Assembly: GCA_001687465.1 (NCBI GenBank)
Contig: LVLI01000779.1
Coordinates: 1 to 13,030, forward strand
Reading direction: 5' to 3'
Length of the DNA: 13,030 bases
Source of the DNA: Halocafeteria seosinensis
Taxonomy: Eukaryota; Sar; Bigyra; Bicosoecida
In this document: positions 6,961 to 11,232 of the stretch, in pieces
Layout of the letters: each line of letters opens with the position of its first letter
Position numbering within the stretch: position 1 is the stretch's first letter
The notes under the pieces: model-generated
Told to the model about the DNA's origin: nothing
What the model saw: the letters and a program-made list of their open reading frames with translations, nothing else
The model's database searches: none
Translations under genes and position numbers: made by a program

Positions 6961-7154
6961 TTAAACTTTATAATACATTATGTTTTTTATCTTTTTAAGT
7001 CTAAATTTTAATAATTTAGTTATGTTGTGTTTTCAGATTTCTGAGAACAGAAACTCAAATTTGAGCTAAAGGAGCTTTAAGATTCTTAAAAAAGTGAAAA
7101 CAAACAGTCAAAAAAATAAAAATAAAGATATATATAAAATAGAAAACAAAGAAG
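6961..7154. promoter_or_regulatory. Divergent intergenic region between nuclease and ATPase, with clustered dyads
   Basis: This 194-bp gap holds no gene. At the left, TATTATAAAG on the minus strand is the likely nuclease promoter. At the right, GATATATATAAAATAG (7127-7142) lies 13 nt before the ATPase ATG within a purine-rich tract. In the middle are three dyads in a row: 7038-7053 (TTTCTG/CAGAAA, 4-nt loop), 7054-7065 (perfect palindrome CTCAAATTTGAG) and 7076-7090 (TTTAAG/CTTAAA, 3-nt loop). These could be regulator sites; each is short and could arise by chance. Confidence 0.45.
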
Positions 7155-8000
7155 ATGCCAAAATTAAAGCAATCAGAAATCTACAATGATGAGCAGACGA
7201 TAGCACTGGTTCGCAAGCTGGAGAATCCAGAAATTGTAGATAATTTTGTCAACTATGAAAACCAGAAGTTAGGAGAGCCAGAACCTACAGAAAACGAAAA
7301 AGATATAAAATTAATTGGGGATTATTATTTTTGTCCCCTGCCTAAAAATGTCAAACACAATCATTTTGTTGCTTATTGTGCCGGAAAGAAGGGTATAGGA
7401 AAAACTACCTGTATGTGTAACTGGATAAATAATTATAAGGTATTAACTGGTAATCCGATATACCTAATCAGTAGTAAGGAGAAAGACAAAACAATCACGA
7501 AAGAATTAGGTGAAGAACCCCCTATAATTAGGATTCCAATGGAACTGTTTGAAGAACCAGACCTTGAGGAAGGAGAAGAACCCCCTGAAAACGAATTAGG
7601 ACTAAGTCAACCACCGGTTATTAGTGATTTTAAAGATTGTTTGATTTGCTTTGATGATTTCAGTTATGACATAAAAAGCAAAGAAGTTATGCGATTATTA
7701 GATTCCTTGCTAGAAAGGGGAAGGGAACCTAACGTTTCAATATTTATGATATTTCACAAGCCAACGAACGGGTTAAAAACTAGCTTAGCACTGACAGAAG
7801 CAGATTATTTAATATTTAATCCTGATTCGTTAAATCCTCATAATTTTAAATATTTTGCTGAAAATTATGCTGGTATTTCCGATAAAAAACTGAAAAAAGA
7901 AATTAAGAAGATAGATAGATTTATTACTGTATCTAACAGTCCTTCGTATATTATAACCCCTCAAAGGGTATTATTACCTAGTCAAGTTCAAGAAGACTAA
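7155..8000 (+). CDS. FtsK/HerA (A32-like) genome-packaging ATPase
   Basis: A 281-residue P-loop ATPase of the family that pumps DNA into capsids in Polintons, virophages and nucleocytoplasmic large DNA viruses. The Walker A motif is AGKKGIGKTT (76-85, K83). The Walker B motif is CLICFDDF (162-169, D167 and D168). The stretch LLERGREPNVSIFMIFHKP (185-203) matches the arginine-rich element and the following sensor strand of A32-like enzymes. An acidic, proline-rich insert (about 132-154) separates Walker A from Walker B. Total length is typical of the family. It is the only enzyme gene on the plus strand, has its own TATATATAAAA promoter element, and is followed 1 nt after its stop by a perfect palindrome. 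It is strong evidence that the element makes, or once made, a virion. Confidence 0.9.
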   Translation: MPKLKQSEIYNDEQTIALVRKLENPEIVDNFVNYENQKLGEPEPTENEKDIKLIGDYYFCPLPKNVKHNHFVAYCAGKKGIGKTTCMCNWINNYKVLTGNPIYLISSKEKDKTITKELGEEPPIIRIPMELFEEPDLEEGEEPPENELGLSQPPVISDFKDCLICFDDFSYDIKSKEVMRLLDSLLERGREPNVSIFMIFHKPTNGLKTSLALTEADYLIFNPDSLNPHNFKYFAENYAGISDKKLKKEIKKIDRFITVSNSPSYIITPQRVLLPSQVQED

Positions 8001-8001
8001 A

Positions 8002-8031
8002 TAAATTACAGTTTAGCTAAACTGTAATTTA
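8002..8031. terminator. Perfect 30-nt palindrome directly after the ATPase stop
   Basis: Positions 8002-8031 equal their own reverse complement (centre between 8016 and 8017, core TTTAGCTAAA). It starts one nucleotide after the ATPase stop codon. A loop-less palindrome of this length is unlikely by chance even in A/T-rich DNA. A palindromic polyadenylation signal, as described for Mimivirus and virophage transcripts, is the most direct reading. A cruciform or protein-binding site is the alternative. Confidence 0.7.
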
Positions 8032-8037
8032 AAATTA

Positions 8038-8071
8038 ATGAGGGCAGAAAATTTATAACTTCTGCCCTCAT
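8038..8071. repeat. 12-bp inverted repeat containing AGGGCAGA
   Basis: The arms 8038-8049 (ATGAGGGCAGAA) and 8060-8071 are perfect reverse complements around a 10-nt A/T loop. It follows the 30-nt palindrome by 6 nt. The stem carries the same AGGGCAGA octamer found again at 8107, 8116 and, inverted, at 8206. It could be the 3'-end hairpin for the opposite (integrase) transcript or part of a terminal or origin structure. Confidence 0.7.
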
Positions 8072-8106
8072 CCTACAGCGCACGTTAAAAATCCCTACTC
8101 TGTTAC

Positions 8107-8214
8107 AGGGCAGAGAGGGCAGAAAATTCTATTTTTTTATNTATATATATACATAATATGCATATACTCTCTTCTTTCTTTTGTATACACTATAATGTAA
8201 AATTTTCTGCCCTC
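8107..8214. repeat. AGGGCAGA direct and inverted repeats flanking an A/T-rich core
   Basis: Two 9-nt tandem units, AGGGCAGAG (8107-8115) and AGGGCAGAA (8116-8124), are followed by a strongly A/T-rich core. An inverted copy closes the region: GAGGGCAGAAAATT at 8115-8128 is the perfect reverse complement of 8201-8214. The core includes a TA run around 8140-8150, interrupted by an N, and ATATGCATAT (8156-8165). Repeated short G-rich sites next to an easily melted A/T block resemble an iteron-type origin or an element terminus; neither is proven. No target-site duplication is visible. Confidence 0.6.
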
Positions 8215-8254
8215 CTATGGCTACCAACCGATTAATCCTTTTAACTTTGGATAG

Positions 8255-9403
8255 TTAGTTCCGTTTCCGCTTCTTAAAATCATCCATCAATTGCTTGAAT
8301 TCGTCAGGTGTGAGGTCTTCTTTAATGTTGTTTTCCGGTTCAATTGTTGCTTCACTAACGGGAAACCCTACCCATTTCACCTTAAGAAATGTCTTTCTAT
8401 TTGTGGTGAATTTGTCAAGTATCCGTTCTACTCTAAAGCGAACATCAACACGGTCTTTATTCTCAACTCTATTAATTTTCTGAAGTAGGTTGCGCCCGTA
8501 GAAACCTTTAGCAATTTTCCCTTTGTCTTGGTTCTTAATTCTATAAGCTACTGCTTGAGTATTCTGTTTTGGACGGTTAACTGCGACAATTTCATACAAT
8601 TCCATACTCCAATTTATAGGGTCTTTCTGAATTTTTCTTGGTTCTAAAGCTAGTCTAACAATATCTCCTTTGCTTAAGTTATCTTTATCTTGATTGAGAT
8701 TTAAGACCCTATTTTGTCTAAGATTAGTGCTGACAAAACCTTGATTTTTCGGCTGAATAGCTTGAAGGGGTGAAAGTTCGGTACTACTATGTTTGCTAGC
8801 ATTGTAATTATTAACTATCTTATCTACTGTTGCTTGGTCAATGTCTAAACCCACCATGCCAGCTTTCCTTATCGCTCGTTTAAATGTTCCATTAAATCGT
8901 TCTACAATTGAATTGGACTGAGGATTTCCAGCGATTGAAAACAGTTGCTTTATTCCTTCGGCTTTGAAAAAACTAGAAAGAATTCTGTTCTTAAACTCTG
9001 AACCATTGTCAGATAAAATAGTCCTTGGTTTCTTTGGTAATTTGTTTAAAATATTTTCAATACCTTGCCTAACAGTTTCGGCGTTCTTATCATCAATAAT
9101 TTCTACAAAAGCCATTCTAGAAAAGACATCAATTATGACTAGAAAAATGAAATCACCTGATGATGATAAATCCATCGCCATAATGTTAAAAGGAGCATTA
9201 GCGGTCATACTCCTTGTTCCTCTAGTAGATGGGTTTAATGGTCTAGTTAATTGATATAGATATTGAGCTCTGAGCCAATCCTCAACTTTCTTTCTGGGAA
9301 TTTTAAGCCCTTTGGCTTGAGTAATTTCAAAAAGTTTATCACGACCAAAAAAATTACCATCGTCATAATAAACTTTTTCCAATTTTTGTTCGTCAGTTAC
9401 CAT
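8255..9403 (-). CDS. Chromodomain integrase, rve family (unit B copy, complete)
   Basis: Complete 382-residue integrase. The N-terminal part (about 8-52, with VYYDDGNFFGRDKLF) is the short helical module typical of Polinton integrases and has no HHCC zinc finger. The catalytic core runs from about 71 to 215, with D78 in MAMDLS, D132 in LSDNGSEF and E168 in SIVERFNG, giving D,D(35)E. An SH3-like DNA-binding region is likely at 240-310. The chromodomain (322-362) keeps the expected aromatic cage residues F323, W344 and F347, but the usual Trp of the WEP motif is Ile (IEPENN). The C-terminus is basic. It would insert element DNA and may steer it to methylated histones. It is the first gene of unit B and converges with the ATPase of unit A across the repeat-rich junction. 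All catalytic residues are present, so activity is plausible. Confidence 0.94.
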   Translation of the reverse strand: MVTDEQKLEKVYYDDGNFFGRDKLFEITQAKGLKIPRKKVEDWLRAQYLYQLTRPLNPSTRGTRSMTANAPFNIMAMDLSSSGDFIFLVIIDVFSRMAFVEIIDDKNAETVRQGIENILNKLPKKPRTILSDNGSEFKNRILSSFFKAEGIKQLFSIAGNPQSNSIVERFNGTFKRAIRKAGMVGLDIDQATVDKIVNNYNASKHSSTELSPLQAIQPKNQGFVSTNLRQNRVLNLNQDKDNLSKGDIVRLALEPRKIQKDPINWSMELYEIVAVNRPKQNTQAVAYRIKNQDKGKIAKGFYGRNLLQKINRVENKDRVDVRFRVERILDKFTTNRKTFLKVKWVGFPVSEATIEPENNIKEDLTPDEFKQLMDDFKKRKRN

Positions 9404-9435
9404 ATATTTTATACTTAAAGCAGTATAAAATATAT
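9402..9435 (-). promoter_or_regulatory. Hairpin between spike gene and integrase (unit B)
   Basis: Counterpart of the hairpin at 1147-1176. Here the stem is 14 bp (9402-9415 and 9422-9435) with the same 6-nt loop, because a base change extends the pairing outward, into the integrase start codon. The structure is kept or strengthened between diverged copies, which supports a function at the spike 3' end and/or integrase promoter. Confidence 0.6.
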
Positions 9436-9447
9436 AATTAGCTAAAA

Positions 9448-10248
9448 TTAAACTACTTCGTGAATATATAAACGTCTCTCATCCACGTTTGACATAGCAG
9501 AACTTTCAATTCGGTCATTTGCTCCAGTATTCTTATACAGCCACATGTCAGGGCCATTACCTGAATAAGCCCTTAGATGGACACTAAAAATATCATTACC
9601 GTTCTGTAAATGTTCCAATTTAATCGGAGCATACGTTAGTTTCACTGTATAATGAGTTGGGTCTTTTCCCCCTTCAAACGAAGGGCTTTCAGCACTTGTC
9701 CTATCATTTCCAGTTCCAGAAAGTACGTCATCAATGGCTTCACGAGAACCGGTAGCATGATTTAGAAGATATAAACTTCCAGAATCATCTTGTAGCATTA
9801 AATAATCTCCTGCCTGACTGCTATTTTCTATGAGCTCAAATTGTGTAGCATTAGCTACCGCATCAGCCCCATCTAGGTCTTCATCAACTGCGTAAGCACT
9901 AATCCTATATTCCGAACTACCTACATCCCACGCATAATATCCGGCGTCATCTCCCAGAATAAAGCCTCCAGACGGTGCGGTTACGTCAACCACCAGTGCT
10001 TGAAGTAATGCTTCTAAATCTTTATTTCTTCCACTATCTATATGCCCTGCTTTGCTATCAACATTGTTAGCTGAAGTTTGAGCAGCGGCTGCGTCATTAA
10101 TCCCCTGCGTGGCATCAGACTGAGCTGCGGCCGCATCATCAATACCTTGCTGACCTTTGGTATCCGCCTGACTAGCTAAAGATTGAGCAGCTAAAGCTAG
10201 TTGATTGTTATGAATGCTAAAACCCCTCTCTACATTGTTTCCGCTCAT
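9448..10248 (-). CDS. Putative virion spike/decoration protein (unit B)
   Basis: A 266-residue counterpart of the gene at 1191-1991, with no net indel. The two 14-residue alanine-rich repeats (35-62) are kept almost exactly, and so are the beta modules, although the second DDAG has become DDSG (A156S). Differences cluster at residues 4-32 (T4, A16, N19, S20, L22, G26 and A32 all replaced), again at 61-68, and then become rare. The N-terminal tip before the stalk is therefore the fast-changing part. In a fibre, an N-terminus would normally anchor to the capsid, so the variation may track changes in its partner rather than receptor choice. Function is inferred only from architecture and neighbours. 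Confidence 0.6.
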   Translation of the reverse strand: MSGNNVERGFSIHNNQLALAAQSLASQADTKGQQGIDDAAAAQSDATQGINDAAAAQTSANNVDSKAGHIDSGRNKDLEALLQALVVDVTAPSGGFILGDDAGYYAWDVGSSEYRISAYAVDEDLDGADAVANATQFELIENSSQAGDYLMLQDDSGSLYLLNHATGSREAIDDVLSGTGNDRTSAESPSFEGGKDPTHYTVKLTYAPIKLEHLQNGNDIFSVHLRAYSGNGPDMWLYKNTGANDRIESSAMSNVDERRLYIHEVV

Positions 10249-10255
10249 TCTTTTG

Positions 10256-10287
10256 TTTTATTATATATCTTTGTAAATATAATAAAA
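10256..10287 (-). terminator. Intergenic hairpin after the 90-aa gene (unit B)
   Basis: The arms 10256-10266 and 10277-10287 repeat the 11-bp stem and 10-nt loop found at 1999-2030 without change. It carries the TATATAATA element of the spike gene in its left arm. Confidence 0.5.
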
Positions 10288-10306
10288 TTCTTTAGTTGAT
10301 ATTAAT

Positions 10307-10579
10307 TTAACCTCCTATAGTTGTTCCATCTTCGAATTGTATAATGTAAGTTTCCTTAAGATACCCTATATATGTTTCTAAATCCTGAACTCTGGTTTTT
10401 AGTTGATTAATTTCATCTAACAAACTGCTAACATCATTTGACAACAGGTCAACAATTCTTAATTGACCGTCTTGAAGGGTTAATCCACTACCAAGATTAA
10501 GTTTTTTTGTTACTTTATCGGGATGGAAATATTTTAAATTAATTGTTTGGTCGGTATCAAGAATCTGTGACACGCTCAT
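10307..10579 (-). CDS. Small fibre-like protein: shaft repeat plus coiled coil (unit B)
   Basis: A 90-residue counterpart of the 92-residue protein at 2049-2327. It ends two residues earlier, after TIGG. The shaft-like repeat is kept as LNLGSGLTLQDGQLRI, and the coiled-coil heptads (V50, L53, I57, L60, V64, L67, I71, L74) are unchanged. Changes sit mostly in the first 30 residues. Conservation of exactly these two structural elements supports their importance. The ATG again follows the nuclease stop by 4 nt (TAG AGGA ATG), so the coupling of the two genes is preserved. Confidence 0.65.
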   Translation of the reverse strand: MSVSQILDTDQTINLKYFHPDKVTKKLNLGSGLTLQDGQLRIVDLLSNDVSSLLDEINQLKTRVQDLETYIGYLKETYIIQFEDGTTIGG

Positions 10580-10583
10580 TCCT

Positions 10584-11153
10584 CTATATATTATCCTGAT
10601 AAGATTTACAAATTTTGGTTTTATGATGTCGTGCTAAGTCATTTCGTCGAACCAACCTATTACAGAATTTACATTCAACTTTTTCTTTTCTTTGCTCCGC
10701 TAATTCTTCTTTATTATCTTCGTACCATTGTTTATGATACTCACTTATTTTTTCTTTATTTTCTTCACTATATTGCTTTACTCGCTCCAATATATGTCCT
10801 CGGTTTTCTTCGTAGTATTGTTTAGTAGTTCTAGACGGTACATATTTATTCAAACTAGCTTGTAATTCTTCTAACCAATATCGTTCTCTTTTATCAAGTT
10901 CTAACTTATTTTTACAAGCGAAATCTTCTATTTTAATCATATCAAAATTGTCAAAGCCTCCATTTTCACGAATAAATTGGTAGACGTAGAGGTTATAATC
11001 CCTATTACCGTGTTTATTACAACTATGCTTATGTTGACTTTTTCGTTGTTTAAAGTTACAGGATGAACCAACATAACACTCTTTAATACTAGGGTCTTTA
11101 CATACAATCTTGTAAATGAAAGCTTTACTGTAATCTATCGGTTGTTTAGGCAT
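10584..11153 (-). CDS. GIY-YIG endonuclease with C-terminal zinc finger (unit B)
   Basis: A 189-residue counterpart of the nuclease at 2332-2856. The first motif is altered at its start: AFIYKIVC (11-18) in place of GLIYKIVC, so the Gly of GIY is Ala, which may or may not matter for activity. CYVGS (26-30), R37, H41 and E90 are kept, as is the finger C161-x2-C164-x11-H176-x5-C182. The linker has three 15-residue charged units (N117, N132, N147) against two in unit A, which accounts exactly for the 45-nt length difference. Around residues 43-55 it resembles the second paralogue (6421-6960) more than its positional counterpart, both having RDYNL, which suggests recombination between paralogues. 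Confidence 0.88.
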   Translation of the reverse strand: MPKQPIDYSKAFIYKIVCKDPSIKECYVGSSCNFKQRKSQHKHSCNKHGNRDYNLYVYQFIRENGGFDNFDMIKIEDFACKNKLELDKRERYWLEELQASLNKYVPSRTTKQYYEENRGHILERVKQYSEENKEKISEYHKQWYEDNKEELAEQRKEKVECKFCNRLVRRNDLARHHKTKICKSYQDNI

Positions 11154-11170
11154 CTGTTTATAATTTATTT

Positions 11171-11204
11171 ATACTATTAAAGATATTAATTTCTTTAATA
11201 GTAT
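11171..11204 (-). terminator. Hairpin downstream of the capsid gene (unit B)
   Basis: The arms 11171-11183 and 11192-11204 form a perfect 13-bp stem with an 8-nt loop (TATTAATT), 28 nt past the capsid stop codon. It is the counterpart of 2873-2906, where one pair is mismatched. Several N bases (11214-11225) fall just beside it, possibly because the hairpin and A/T tract disturbed sequencing or because the population varies here. Confidence 0.6.
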
Positions 11205-11232
11205 TATTTAGTANTATNTANTNNNTATTTAA

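Larger units (their letters stand above)
8001..8254. other. Unit junction: non-coding region with palindromes and AGGGCAGA repeats
   Basis: This 254-bp stretch lies between the convergent ends of the ATPase and the unit B integrase and is the largest non-coding gap in the window. It contains a 30-nt palindrome, a 12-bp hairpin, five copies of AGGGCAGA in both orientations, a 14-bp inverted repeat (8115-8128 / 8201-8214), and an A/T tract with one N. No ORF is evident. Its position between two repeated units and its repeat density suggest a cis-acting site such as an origin, terminus, recombination site or integrase-binding site. It also contains the 3' ends of two convergent transcripts. Confidence 0.6.

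Noticed and set aside
8115-8214. A 100-bp MITE with 14-bp terminal inverted repeats
   Set aside because: No target-site duplication is visible and the repeat motif extends outside these ends (8041, 8061, 8107), so a cis-acting array fits better.
8002-8214. CRISPR array
   Set aside because: Repeats are only 8-14 nt, in both orientations, with irregular spacing and no cas genes.
8255-9403. Ty3/gypsy-type LTR retrotransposon, since it has a chromodomain integrase
   Set aside because: There is no gag, aspartic protease, reverse transcriptase or RNase H, and a packaging ATPase and capsid-like genes are present instead.
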